Positions 35,818-44,148 of a DNA stretch of 64,000 bases are shown one piece after another. The translations under genes were made by a program, and so were the position numbers. The stretch is from Streptomyces sp. NBC_01803 (GTDB lineage Bacteria > Actinomycetota > Actinomycetes > Streptomycetales > Streptomycetaceae). The stretch spans positions 4,758,501 to 4,822,500 of the forward strand of contig NZ_CP109073.1 of NCBI RefSeq assembly GCF_035917415.1, written 5' to 3'. The first letter of the stretch is position 1; every line of letters starts with the position of its first letter. The notes beneath the pieces are model-generated. The model made no database searches, was not told the origin of the DNA, and saw nothing but the letters and a program-made list of their open reading frames with translations.

Positions 35818-36852
35818 TCACGCCTCCCCGAGGGTGACTTCCGCCGTCCGCCGGTCCTCGTTCCGCTCGTACACCACCTCGACCCGCCGGCCGGGACGGT
35901 GCGTGGCCAGCGCCTCGGCGAGCGAGACGACGTCGGTGACCTCCTCCGCGCCGACCTCCACCACGACGTCGCCCGGCCGCAGCCCCGCGCTGTCGGCCGG
36001 GCCGCCGTCCGTCGCCTCCACGATCGCCGCCCCGGCGGGCTCGAAGCCGTCGCCGAGGACGGTGCGCACGGAGACGCCGAGGGCGGCGCGCCCGGAGTCC
36101 ACGACCCGGCCGTGCTCGATCATCTGGTCCGCGAGGAACGTCACGGTCGAGGCGGGGATCGCGAAGCCGATGCCGGGGGCCTGGCCGCCGCTGAGGCCCG
36201 GATCGCGGGCGGCCAGCGTGGGAATGCCGATGACGTGGCCGGACAGGTTCACCAGCGCGCCGCCGCTGTTGCCGGGGTTGATGTCGGCCGAGGTCTGCAC
36301 CATGTTGCCCAGCGTCGCCTCCCCCTCGCCCTCGCTGACCGCCCGGCCCACCGCGGAGACGATGCCCTGGGTGACGCTGGAGGACAGGCCCAGGGGGTTG
36401 CCCATGGCCAGCACCATCTGGCCGACCTCGACCTTGGCGGAGTCCCCGAACGTGGCCGGCCGCAGCTGGTCCGGCACGTCGGTCAGCTCGATGACGGCGA
36501 GGTCCTGCTCCGGATAGGACGCCACCAGCTCCGCCCGCGCCGGCTCCCGCCCGGTGGCGAGCAGCACGTCGAACTCCTCGCCCGCGCCGACGACATGGGC
36601 GTTGGTGACGATGTGCCCGTCCTCGTCGTAGACGACGCCGGAGCCGAGGCCGTCCTCGGTGGTGATCTGGACGACGGACGGCAGCACGTCGTTGACCACC
36701 TCCTCGTAGGTCTCCTGGAGGTCGTCGGACACCGTGGGCGCCGGCGCCCGGGTGCCCTCCTCGGCGGCGGGGGAGCCCGAGGTGCATCCCGAGCCCCCGG
36801 CGAGCAGCGCCATCGCGCACAGCACGGCCGGAGCTGGTGTGGTGAGGGCCAT
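35818..36852 (-). CDS. HtrA-like serine protease with PDZ domain
   Basis: A 344-aa envelope protease. A signal segment ends in LLAGGSGC, a likely though imperfect lipobox. The chymotrypsin-like domain has His in VTNAHVV, Asp in EQDLAVIEL and Ser in NPGNSGGAL. A single PDZ domain follows (GGPADSAGLRPGDVVVEVGA). It probably degrades or senses misfolded exported proteins. There is no ribosome site before ATG 36852. It converges with the small gene, leaving only 18 bases between the stops. Confidence 0.9.
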   Translation of the reverse strand: MALTTPAPAVLCAMALLAGGSGCTSGSPAAEEGTRAPAPTVSDDLQETYEEVVNDVLPSVVQITTEDGLGSGVVYDEDGHIVTNAHVVGAGEEFDVLLATGREPARAELVASYPEQDLAVIELTDVPDQLRPATFGDSAKVEVGQMVLAMGNPLGLSSSVTQGIVSAVGRAVSEGEGEATLGNMVQTSADINPGNSGGALVNLSGHVIGIPTLAARDPGLSGGQAPGIGFAIPASTVTFLADQMIEHGRVVDSGRAALGVSVRTVLGDGFEPAGAAIVEATDGGPADSAGLRPGDVVVEVGAEEVTDVVSLAEALATHRPGRRVEVVYERNEDRRTAEVTLGEA

Positions 36853-36949
36853 AACGGCATTCTGTGCGCACCCGGCCCCCGACCCGGCCCGGAGCTAGGC
36901 CGTTCCGGCGAGAGGTCATCCCCGGGCGGGCGCGGCGCGGGACCGGGTC

Positions 36950-37546
36950 TCAGCGGGGGGCGTCGCCGCGTTTGATGGTGGGGCGGGGCAGGCGCATCCG
37001 GCGCATCTGCATCGTGCGCATCAGGGCGTAGGCCGTGGCGCCGCGCAGGCTCTCGTTCGGGAAGCGGGTGCGGAGCTGCTTCTTGAGGCGGCGGGTCATC
37101 AGCACCGAGTCGACCACGATCGCCAGGATGACCACGAGCCACAGCAGCAGCGCGATGTTCCGCGCCTGGAGGGACGGCAACATGCTCAGGATCAGGATGA
37201 GCACCGCCGTCGGCAGGAAGAACTCCGCCACGTGCCACCTGGTGTCCACGAAGTCCCGCGCGAAGCGCCGGACCGGGCCGCGGTCACGGACCGGGAGGTG
37301 CCGCTCGTCGCCGGACAGCAGCGCCTCGCGCTGCTTGGTCAGCTGCGCCCGCCGGGCCTCGCGGGCGCGGCGGGCCGCGTCCTTCCGGTTGGTCGCGGGC
37401 TTGACGGCCGAGCGCCGCTGCGCCTCGGCCTCGCTGCGCTTCGGCGTGGGGCGGCCCTTGGGCGCCTGGGGATCCCGGCCCAGCGGCTGGTCAGCCTCGG
37501 ACTCGGGATTCTTCTCGGGGGCTTCTTTCGAACGGCTTCGGAACAC
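36950..37546 (-). CDS. DUF3043 membrane protein
   Basis: A 198-aa protein. The N-terminal 75 residues are very charged (KRSEAEAQRRSAVKPATNRK). Then come RGPVRRFARDFVDTRW and two transmembrane helices at about 105-150, followed by a basic end. This is the DUF3043 family, unique to actinobacteria. The GTG at 37546 has TAGGCT six bases upstream, so the mRNA may be leaderless. The function is unknown. Confidence 0.87.
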   Translation of the reverse strand: MFRSRSKEAPEKNPESEADQPLGRDPQAPKGRPTPKRSEAEAQRRSAVKPATNRKDAARRAREARRAQLTKQREALLSGDERHLPVRDRGPVRRFARDFVDTRWHVAEFFLPTAVLILILSMLPSLQARNIALLLWLVVILAIVVDSVLMTRRLKKQLRTRFPNESLRGATAYALMRTMQMRRMRLPRPTIKRGDAPR

Positions 37547-37797
37547 ACCCCCAGCCTACGTTCTCGCCGCACCGCCCCCCTCCCGCCCGCCGGGCACGAT
37601 CCGGCAACGGCCCCGGCCCCCACTCCGCGGGTACTCCTCAGGCGGGAGCCGCGCCGGCCGCGATCGTCCTGAGGGAGGAGCCGGAAGGCGGTCGCTCGGT
37701 GCGCTAATGGATACAGGCCCCGTAGGGTAGTAGGGGATCAGCAGCAGCAGTTACGGCCAGAGGCTCGAGTCCGTCATGAAGGGGGCGCGCGAAGCCC

Positions 37798-38604
37798 ATG
37801 AGCGGTGTCATGAAGCGGATGGGAATGATCTTCCGCGCTAAGGCGAACAAAGCCCTGGACCGGGCCGAGGATCCCCGGGAGACGCTGGACTACTCCTATC
37901 AGAAGCAGCTGGAGCTGCTCCAGAAGGTGCGGCGCGGTGTCGCCGACGTGGCCACCTCGCGCAAGCGGCTGGAGCTCCAGCTCAACCAGCTCAACGTCCA
38001 GTCCGCCAAGCTGGAGGACCAGGGCAAGAAGGCCCTCGCCCTCGGCCGCGAGGACCTGGCCCGCGAGGCGCTGACCCGGCGGGCCGGCCTCGCGCAGCAG
38101 ATCACCGACCTCCAGCAGCAGCACGAGACCCTCCAGACGGAGGAGACCAAGCTCACTCTGGCGGCGCAGCGGCTCCAGGCGAAGGTGGACGCGTTCCGCA
38201 CCCGCAAGGAGACGATCAAGGCCACCTACACCGCCGCCCAGGCGCAGACCCGGATCGGGGAGGCGTTCTCCGGCATCTCCGAGGAGATGGGCGATGTCGG
38301 CATGGCCATCCAGCGCGCGGAGGACAAGACCGCGCAGCTCCAGGCCCGCGCCGGCGCCATCGACGAGCTGCTCGCCTCGGGCGCCCTGGACGACCCGACC
38401 GGCACGTCCAAGGACGACCTGACCGCCGAGCTGGACCGCATCGCGGGCAACGCGGACGTAGAGTTCGAGCTGGAGCGGATGAAGGCCGAGCTGGCCGGCG
38501 GCCCCTCCGCCGGGCGGCAGGCGCTGGAGGGTGGCGGCGGTCCCGCCGAGGCGGGCGAGCGGCGGGAGCAGCGGCAGGAGTCCCCCAAGTTCGACAAGCA
38601 GTGA
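37798..38604 (+). CDS. pspA: PspA/IM30-family phage-shock protein
   Basis: A 268-aa peripheral membrane protein that coats stressed membranes. It is almost wholly coiled coil. It starts MSGVMKRMGMIFRAKANKAL and continues with DPRETLDYSYQKQLELLQKV, the usual PspA N-terminus. The last 40 residues are Gly/Pro/Glu-rich. GAAGGGGG lies upstream of ATG 37798, and TAGGGT at about 37726 may be a -10 box. pspAA follows after 52 bases, then a two-component pair, forming a stress-response unit. Confidence 0.93.
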   Translation: MSGVMKRMGMIFRAKANKALDRAEDPRETLDYSYQKQLELLQKVRRGVADVATSRKRLELQLNQLNVQSAKLEDQGKKALALGREDLAREALTRRAGLAQQITDLQQQHETLQTEETKLTLAAQRLQAKVDAFRTRKETIKATYTAAQAQTRIGEAFSGISEEMGDVGMAIQRAEDKTAQLQARAGAIDELLASGALDDPTGTSKDDLTAELDRIAGNADVEFELERMKAELAGGPSAGRQALEGGGGPAEAGERREQRQESPKFDKQ

Positions 38605-38656
38605 TCGCGCCACCGTGACGGTCACTGGGGTTTTCGGAGGATGCTCGGAGGGCGAC

Positions 38657-38935
38657 ATGATCGTGCGGATCATGGGGGAGGGGCAGGTCAGGCTGGACGA
38701 CAGCCACTTCCCCGCGCTGAACCAGCTGGACGACGAGCTCATGACCGAGCTGCAGTCGGGCGACAGCGAAGGATTCCATCGCACCCTCGCCGCCCTGCTC
38801 GAAGCGGTCCGCGCGATGGGCACGCCGCTGCCCGACGATTCGCTGGAGCCCTCGGAGCTGATCCTCCCCTCCCCCGAGGCGTCCATCGCCGAGGTGCGCG
38901 TCATGCTCACCGAAGACGGACTCATCCCGGACTGA
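38657..38935 (+). CDS. pspAA: PspA-associated protein PspAA
   Basis: A 92-aa acidic protein starting MIVRIMGEGQVRLDDSHFPA. The PspAA domain covers it fully and includes LNQLDDELMTELQSGD. Such proteins are typically encoded next to pspA in actinobacteria. GGAGGG precedes ATG 38657. The histidine kinase starts 11 bases after its stop. Confidence 0.92.
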   Translation: MIVRIMGEGQVRLDDSHFPALNQLDDELMTELQSGDSEGFHRTLAALLEAVRAMGTPLPDDSLEPSELILPSPEASIAEVRVMLTEDGLIPD

Positions 38936-38945
38936 AGCCCCGGCC

Positions 38946-40307
38946 GTGACTCATCCGCAGGTCGTCCCCGCCCGGCAGTGGCTCCGGGCCCACCCGCTCG
39001 CGCTCGACGCGCTGGTCTCGCTCGCCGTGCTCGGCTTCGCGCTCTGCGTCTCCGTGACCGAGTCCCGCCAGCCGGACGGCGGCTCCGGCTTCGGCGAACG
39101 GCACCTGGCCGGGCACACCCTGGCGCTGTACGGGCTGGCCGCCGCCGCGCTGACGCTGCGCCGCCGGTTCCCCCGGAAGGTCCTGGTGACCGTCGGGGCG
39201 GTGGCGATGCTGGAGCTCTTCCTCGGCACCGGTTCCTACACCGCCGCCGAGCGGCACTCCTCGATCGTGATCTTCGTGGTCGTGGCGCTGTTCACCGTCG
39301 CCCTGGCCACCGACCGCGCGACGACGCTGCGGCTGGGCCTGATCACCACCGCCGTGTTCACGCCGGCGGCGATGCTGATGGGCGTCCAGCCCTGGTACGA
39401 CCCGGAGAACCTGGGCGTCTTCGCCTGGACCGCGCTGGCCTCCGCGATGGGCGAGGCGGTGCGCACCCGCCGGGCCATGGTGGACGCCATCCGTGAGCGG
39501 GCCGAGCGGGCCGAGCGCACCCGCGAGGAGGAGGCCCGCCGCCGGGTCGCCGAGGAGCGGATGCGGATCGCCCGGGAGCTGCACGACGTCGTGGCCCACC
39601 ACATCGCGCTGGTCAACGTCCAGGCCGGCGTCGCCTCCCACGTCATGAGCACCCGCCCCGACCAGGCGATGGAGGCGCTCGGCCACATCCGCCACGCCAG
39701 CCGCCGGGCCCTGGCCGAGCTCCAGACGACGGTCGGGCTGCTGCGCCACCAGGACGAGCCGATCGCGCCCACCGAGCCGGTCCGTGGCCTGGGGGTGCTG
39801 GACGAGCTCGTCGAGGGCTTCGCGCAGGCGGGCATGGCGGTGACCGTGGACGCCCCGGCCGCCGCCGCCCCGCTGCCCTCCGCCGTCGACCTGGCCGCCT
39901 ACCGGGTGGTGCAGGAGGCGCTGACCAACGTGCACAAGCACGCCGGCCCCGAGGCGACCGCCCGCGTCCGCATCGTCCGCTCGGGCGGTGCCGCCGACGC
40001 CGCGCTGGACATCACCGTGGACGACGACGGCCCGTGCCCGGCGGGCGAGACCGTCGGTGCCGGTGCCGAAGGGGACGGCGACGGCGACGGCGGGGAGGAA
40101 CGGCGGCACGGCGGCAGCGGTCACGGACTGACCGGGATGCGGGAGCGGGCGACCGCGCTCAGCGGCACCTGCGAGGTGGGTCCGAAGGACGGTGGCGGAT
40201 TCCGGGTGCGGGTCAGCCTGCCCCTCCAGTCCCCGACGCGCCCGCCCGAGCCCGGAGTGGAGCCGGCCCGGCGCGCGGCCCGGCACGGCGGCGGGTGGTG
40301 CGCGTGA
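38946..40307 (+). CDS. Sensor histidine kinase (NarL/LiaS type)
   Basis: A 453-aa membrane kinase. About four or five helices span residues 20-165 with short loops, so it probably senses within the membrane. A HisKA_3 domain follows with the phospho-acceptor His213 in ELHDVVAHH. The ATPase domain has VVQEALTNVHKHAGPE and GHGLTGMRERA, with an acidic Gly-rich insert between about residues 375 and 395. The GTG start at 38946 lies just after pspAA, which ties it to envelope stress. Confidence 0.92.
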   Translation: MTHPQVVPARQWLRAHPLALDALVSLAVLGFALCVSVTESRQPDGGSGFGERHLAGHTLALYGLAAAALTLRRRFPRKVLVTVGAVAMLELFLGTGSYTAAERHSSIVIFVVVALFTVALATDRATTLRLGLITTAVFTPAAMLMGVQPWYDPENLGVFAWTALASAMGEAVRTRRAMVDAIRERAERAERTREEEARRRVAEERMRIARELHDVVAHHIALVNVQAGVASHVMSTRPDQAMEALGHIRHASRRALAELQTTVGLLRHQDEPIAPTEPVRGLGVLDELVEGFAQAGMAVTVDAPAAAAPLPSAVDLAAYRVVQEALTNVHKHAGPEATARVRIVRSGGAADAALDITVDDDGPCPAGETVGAGAEGDGDGDGGEERRHGGSGHGLTGMRERATALSGTCEVGPKDGGGFRVRVSLPLQSPTRPPEPGVEPARRAARHGGGWCA

Positions 40308-40975
40308 TCCGGGTGGTGCTGGTGGACGACCAGGCACTGCTGCGCAGCGCCTTCCGGGTGCTGGTCGAGTCCGACCCCGGCATGACCGTCACCGGCGAGG
40401 CGTCGGACGGCGACGAGGCACTGAAGGTGATCCGCGACCAGGGCGCGGACGTGGTGCTGATGGACATCCGGATGCCGGGTCTGGACGGCCTGGCCGCGAC
40501 CCGGGCCATCGGCGCGGACCCGGCCTTTGACGGGGTGCGGGTGGTCATCCTCACCACCTTCGAGTCCGACGACTATGTGGTGGAGGCGCTGCGCGCCGGC
40601 GCCTCCGGCTTCCTCGGCAAGGGCGCCGAGCCCGCCGAGCTGCTCAACGCGATCCGGCTGGCGGCCGTCGGCGAGGCGCTGCTGTCGCCGTCGGCGACGC
40701 GCGGGCTGATCGCGCGCTTCCTGGCCCAGAAGGACCACGACCGCGTCGCGCCGGACTCCTCGGCGCTGGACGTGCTCACCGTCCGCGAGCGCGAGGTGCT
40801 GGTCGAGGTGGCGAGCGGGCTGTCCAACGACGAGATCGCCCGGCGCCTGTCCGTCAGCCCGCTGACGGTCAAGACGCACATCAACCGGCTGCTGACCAAG
40901 CTTTCCGCCCGCGACCGCGCCCAGCTCGTCGTCACGGCGTACGAGACGGGCCTGGTCCGCCCGCGCTCCACCTGA
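40304..40975 (+). CDS. NarL/LuxR-family response regulator
   Basis: A 223-aa partner of the kinase. The receiver has the acidic pair in VLVDDQ, phospho-acceptor Asp54 in LMDIRMPGLDG and the conserved Lys in FLGKGAEP. A LuxR HTH lies at about 152-215 (LTVREREVLVEVASGLSNDE). The GTG at 40304 overlaps the kinase stop as GTGA, showing translational coupling. Likely targets are the pspA operon and envelope genes, by context. Confidence 0.93.
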   Translation: MIRVVLVDDQALLRSAFRVLVESDPGMTVTGEASDGDEALKVIRDQGADVVLMDIRMPGLDGLAATRAIGADPAFDGVRVVILTTFESDDYVVEALRAGASGFLGKGAEPAELLNAIRLAAVGEALLSPSATRGLIARFLAQKDHDRVAPDSSALDVLTVREREVLVEVASGLSNDEIARRLSVSPLTVKTHINRLLTKLSARDRAQLVVTAYETGLVRPRST

Positions 40976-41062
40976 CGGCCCGGCCCGCCTCCCCGCCGGG
41001 GTCGGCCCAGCCAGCCGCAGCGCCGTCGCCAGCGCGCTGTCGTGGCCCCGCGCAGGCTCCTC

Positions 41063-41299
41063 CTCGGTGCGGGCCACGGTGGGTGTGCTCCGGCGGGATA
41101 CCCGTCACGTCGTAGGTGGTGCCCCCGGCGGTGCGGCACTGCTCGGTGCGGGCCACGGTGGGTGTGCTCCGGCGGGATACCCGTCACGTCGTAGGTGGTG
41201 CCCCCGGCGGTGCGGCACTGCTCGGTGCGGGCCACGGTGGGTGTGCTCCGGCGGGATACCCGTCACGTCGTAGGTGGTGCCCCCGGCGGTGCGGCACTG
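41063..41299. repeat. Three perfect 79-bp tandem repeats
   Basis: Units run 41063-41141, 41142-41220 and 41221-41299 and are identical in every base; a five-base start of a fourth (CTCGT) follows. The unit length is not a multiple of three. In one minus-strand frame it reads ARTEQCRTAGGTTYDVTGIP then PEHTHRG with high G/C third positions, so it may come from a coding sequence. It fills most of the gap 40976-41373 between the response regulator and the GNAT gene. There are no spacers, so it is not CRISPR. Confidence 0.95.
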
Positions 41300-41373
41300 C
41301 TCGTTGGGCGGCCAGCACCGCCGGCCGGTCCCACCGGCGCACTGGCCCTACGGGCGCACTGGCCCCCGCTGGA

Positions 41374-42234
41374 TCACAAGAAGTGGACCGACGGCAGGTA
41401 CGGCGCCGGCGGGCGCATGCCGCGCAGGCACAGGTAGCCGTCGGCGGACAGCTCCAGGCCGGCCGCGAAGCCGACGTCCACCGCCCACTCCTGTTCGGCC
41501 GTCAGGTGCCGGACGGTCGCCGGGGAGCCGGGCGGCAGGCTGAGCAGGGCCGAGGTCAGCAGCCGTACCGCGATCCGGCGCGAGGTGGCCGCGAGCAGCT
41601 CGACGTTGCCGTCCTCGGTCAGATAGCAGTACCCGCTGCCGGCCAGGTCGTCGGCCACGACCACCCGGCAGTGCCGCAGCAGCTCGCCGTGGTCGGGCCC
41701 GTGGGCGGCGCCGCGCAGTCGCCGGTCCACGGAGTCCATCAGATCGCGCTGCGCGGGCCCGCCCTCGATCGCCGGGCCGTCGGGGACGGTGAGCCGGGTG
41801 GCGTCCACCGTCCCCGACAGCCGCATCGACGGGTGCAGGCTAAACCCGGCGCCCCGGTAGACGCGGGCGGCGCCGGAGTGCGGCCGGGCGCAGATGATGC
41901 CGCGCAGGGTGCCCCGGCCGTACGCCGCCGCTCGGCGCATCAGCTCCTTGCCCACGCCCTTGCCCTGCGCCTCGGGCGCCACCACGAGCAGCGACAGCCC
42001 CCACAGGCCCTCGCGCAGGGACGCCAGGGCCGCCCCGACCGGGCGGCCCGCGTCGTCCTCGGCGAGCCAGCAGCCGGCCGGGTCGGTCTCGGCCAGGTGC
42101 CGGACTCTGCGCAGGAAGCGGACGGTCCGCCGTTCGTTCCACTCGCCGTCCCCGAACGCGGCGGCGGTCACGGAACGCACGGCCTCGGCGTCCGCTCGGC
42201 TGTCTCGTACCCGGCGCAGGATCATGGGATCCAT
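41374..42234 (-). CDS. GNAT N-acetyltransferase
   Basis: A 286-aa protein. The first GNAT domain (about residues 1-140) has the acetyl-CoA loop in LLVVAPEAQGKGVGKELMRR. The second half repeats the fold more weakly, with LLRHCRVVVADDLAGSGYCY, as in two-domain GNATs. The substrate is unknown. Two starts, MDP at 42234 or MIL at 42225, are close. It reads in the same direction as nadA, 25 bases further on. Confidence 0.85.
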   Translation of the reverse strand: MDPMILRRVRDSRADAEAVRSVTAAAFGDGEWNERRTVRFLRRVRHLAETDPAGCWLAEDDAGRPVGAALASLREGLWGLSLLVVAPEAQGKGVGKELMRRAAAYGRGTLRGIICARPHSGAARVYRGAGFSLHPSMRLSGTVDATRLTVPDGPAIEGGPAQRDLMDSVDRRLRGAAHGPDHGELLRHCRVVVADDLAGSGYCYLTEDGNVELLAATSRRIAVRLLTSALLSLPPGSPATVRHLTAEQEWAVDVGFAAGLELSADGYLCLRGMRPPAPYLPSVHFL

Positions 42235-42259
42235 CGTGGCCCGGCGCGCGGCCGGGGTG

Positions 42260-43468
42260 CTACGGCAACGCGAGCATCCGGTCGAGAGCGAGCTTGGCGT
42301 AGTGCTCCGTCTCGGGGTCGACGGTGATCCGGTTCACGATCTTCCCGTCGGCCAGCGACTCCAGGGCCCACACCAGGTGCGGCAGGTCGATGCGGTTCAT
42401 CGTGGAGCAGAAGCACACCGTCCGGTCGAGGAAGACGATCTCCTTGTCCTCGGGGGCATAACGATTCGCCAGCCGCCGGACCAGGTTCAGCTCGGTGCCC
42501 ACGGCCCACTTGGAGCCGGCCGGGGCGGCGTCCAGGGTCGTGATGATGTGTTCGGTGGAGCCGACGTGGTCGGCCGCCGCGACGACCTCGTGGCGGCACT
42601 CGGGGTGCACCAGCACATTGACGCCGGGGACGCGGGCGCGGACCTCGTTGACCGAGTCGAGCGAGAAGCGGCCGTGCACCGAGCAGTGGCCGCGCCACAG
42701 GATCATCCGGGCCCGGCGAAGCTGGTCGGCGGTCAGCCCGCCGCCCGGCTTGTGCGGGTTGTAGACGACGCAGTCGTCCAGTGACAGGCCCAGCTCCCGC
42801 ACGGCGGTGTTGCGGCCGAGGTGCTGGTCGGGGAGGAAGAGGACCTTCCCGTTGCCGCCGCCCAGGCCGTCGCCGTCGCCGGCCTGGGCGAAGGCCCACT
42901 CCAGGGCGCGGGTGGCGTTCGAGGAGGTGCAGACGGTGCCGCCGTTGCGGCCGGTGAACGCCTTGATGTCGGCCGAGGAGTTCATATAGGTGACGGGCAC
43001 GGTGACATCGGCCACACCCGCGTCGGTCAGCACGTCCCACGCCTCGGCGACCTGCTCGGCGCTGGCCATGTCGGCCATCGAGCAGCCGGCGGCCAGGTCG
43101 GGGAGGACGACCGCCTGCGCGTCGGAGGTGAGGATGTCGGCGGATTCGGCCATGAAGTGGACGCCGCAGAAGACGATGTACTCGGCCTGCGGGCGGGCGG
43201 CGGCGTCGCGGGCCAGCTTGAAGGAGTCCCCGGTCACGTCCGCGAACTGGATGACCTCGTCGCGCTGATAGTGGTGGCCGAGCACGAACAGCCGGTCGCC
43301 GAGCCTGGCCTTGGCCGCGCGGGCCCGTTCCACCAGGTCGGGGTCGGAGGCCGCCGGCAGATCGCCGGGACAGTCCACCCCGCGCTCGCTGGCCGGGTCG
43401 GCGGCCCGGCCCAGCAGGAGGAGGGCGAGCGGGGTCGGCTCGACGTCAAGGGTCTGGGCGGTGTTCAC
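42260..43468 (-). CDS. nadA: Quinolinate synthase NadA
   Basis: Condenses iminoaspartate with dihydroxyacetone phosphate to quinolinate, an NAD precursor, with a 4Fe-4S cluster. The 402-aa protein is the long form. Motifs are LFVLGHHYQRDEVIQFAD, FCGVHFMAESADIL (cluster Cys), PVTYMNSSADIKAF, VHPECRHEV (Cys) and VCFCSTMNRIDL (Cys). The GTG at 43468 has GGGTGGGAG upstream; the frame to 43699 is spurious. nadB and nadC are not in the window. Two palindromes lie upstream. Confidence 0.95.
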   Translation of the reverse strand: MNTAQTLDVEPTPLALLLLGRAADPASERGVDCPGDLPAASDPDLVERARAAKARLGDRLFVLGHHYQRDEVIQFADVTGDSFKLARDAAARPQAEYIVFCGVHFMAESADILTSDAQAVVLPDLAAGCSMADMASAEQVAEAWDVLTDAGVADVTVPVTYMNSSADIKAFTGRNGGTVCTSSNATRALEWAFAQAGDGDGLGGGNGKVLFLPDQHLGRNTAVRELGLSLDDCVVYNPHKPGGGLTADQLRRARMILWRGHCSVHGRFSLDSVNEVRARVPGVNVLVHPECRHEVVAAADHVGSTEHIITTLDAAPAGSKWAVGTELNLVRRLANRYAPEDKEIVFLDRTVCFCSTMNRIDLPHLVWALESLADGKIVNRITVDPETEHYAKLALDRMLALP

Positions 43469-43514
43469 GGCTCCCACCCTTCTTTCTGTGCTGTCCAACG
43501 CCTTTTCGTCGGAT

Positions 43515-43577
43515 TGACACGATTGATCATAACTGCTTCGTGTCAGTTTGACGATGTCGATAGCGTCACTGTGACGC
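43515..43577. promoter_or_regulatory. Two palindromes between nadA and erpA
   Basis: TGACACGA at 43515-43522 pairs with TCGTGTCA at 43538-43545 across 15 bases. Further along GCGTCAC, T, GTGACGC at 43563-43577 is a perfect 15-base palindrome. Both contain a TGAC core. They lie 47 to 110 bases upstream of nadA on the minus strand and 148 or more bases upstream of erpA. A repressor of NAD synthesis is a natural guess, but no regulator is nearby. Confidence 0.5.
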
Positions 43578-43724
43578 ATTCCGCGATGGGGCCCGGTGTG
43601 CGAGCATGAGGGAAACGAGAGAAAGACGCGCCGGAGCCGGAATGAAACCGGGGGGCCGTCTGTTGGCGCACTCGGCAGAGCATTCCTTACACAGTGCATT
43701 CCGTACTACCTGGGAGATACGCAG

Positions 43725-44078
43725 ATGTCCGTAACGGAAGAGACCGTTGTCAGCGGCGGCATCATCGTTTCCGACACGGCCGTGGCGAAGGTCAGGAGCC
43801 TGCTGGAGCAGGAAGGGCGTGACGACCTCGCGCTCCGCGTCGCGGTCCAGCCCGGCGGATGCTCCGGTCTGCGCTACCAGCTCTTCTTCGACGAGCGCTC
43901 GCTCGACGGCGACGTGGTCAAGGACTACGACGGCGTGAAGGTCGTCACGGACCGGATGAGCGCCCCCTACCTCGGCGGTGCGTCGATCGACTTCGTCGAC
44001 ACCATCGAGAAGCAGGGCTTCACCATCGACAACCCGAACGCCACGGGCTCCTGCGCCTGCGGCGACTCCTTCAGCTGA
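43725..44078 (+). CDS. erpA: A-type Fe-S carrier (ErpA/HesB family)
   Basis: A 117-aa iron-sulfur insertion protein. The three cluster cysteines are present: one in QPGGCSGLRYQ and two in GSCACGDSFS. It starts MSVTEETVVSGGIIVSDTAV, with GGGAG upstream of ATG 43725. It may deliver clusters to NadA, LipA or the Rieske protein, all encoded in this window; this is inference. It ends before a strong hairpin. Confidence 0.93.
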   Translation: MSVTEETVVSGGIIVSDTAVAKVRSLLEQEGRDDLALRVAVQPGGCSGLRYQLFFDERSLDGDVVKDYDGVKVVTDRMSAPYLGGASIDFVDTIEKQGFTIDNPNATGSCACGDSFS

Positions 44079-44090
44079 GCGGCACGGCAC

Positions 44091-44133
44091 GGCGGAGGCG
44101 GCGGACCGATCGACCGGGTCCGCCGCCTCCGCC
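44091..44133. terminator. Perfect 17-bp hairpin, bidirectional terminator
   Basis: Arms 44091-44107 and 44117-44133 are exact complements with a nine-base loop. They lie 12 bases past the erpA stop and 15 bases past that of the converging membrane-anchored protein gene. Confidence 0.88.
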
Positions 44134-44148
44134 CTCGCACGTCCGCGC

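Noticed and set aside
41063..41299. CRISPR array
   Set aside because: The 79-bp units follow directly with no unique spacers, and no cas gene is present.
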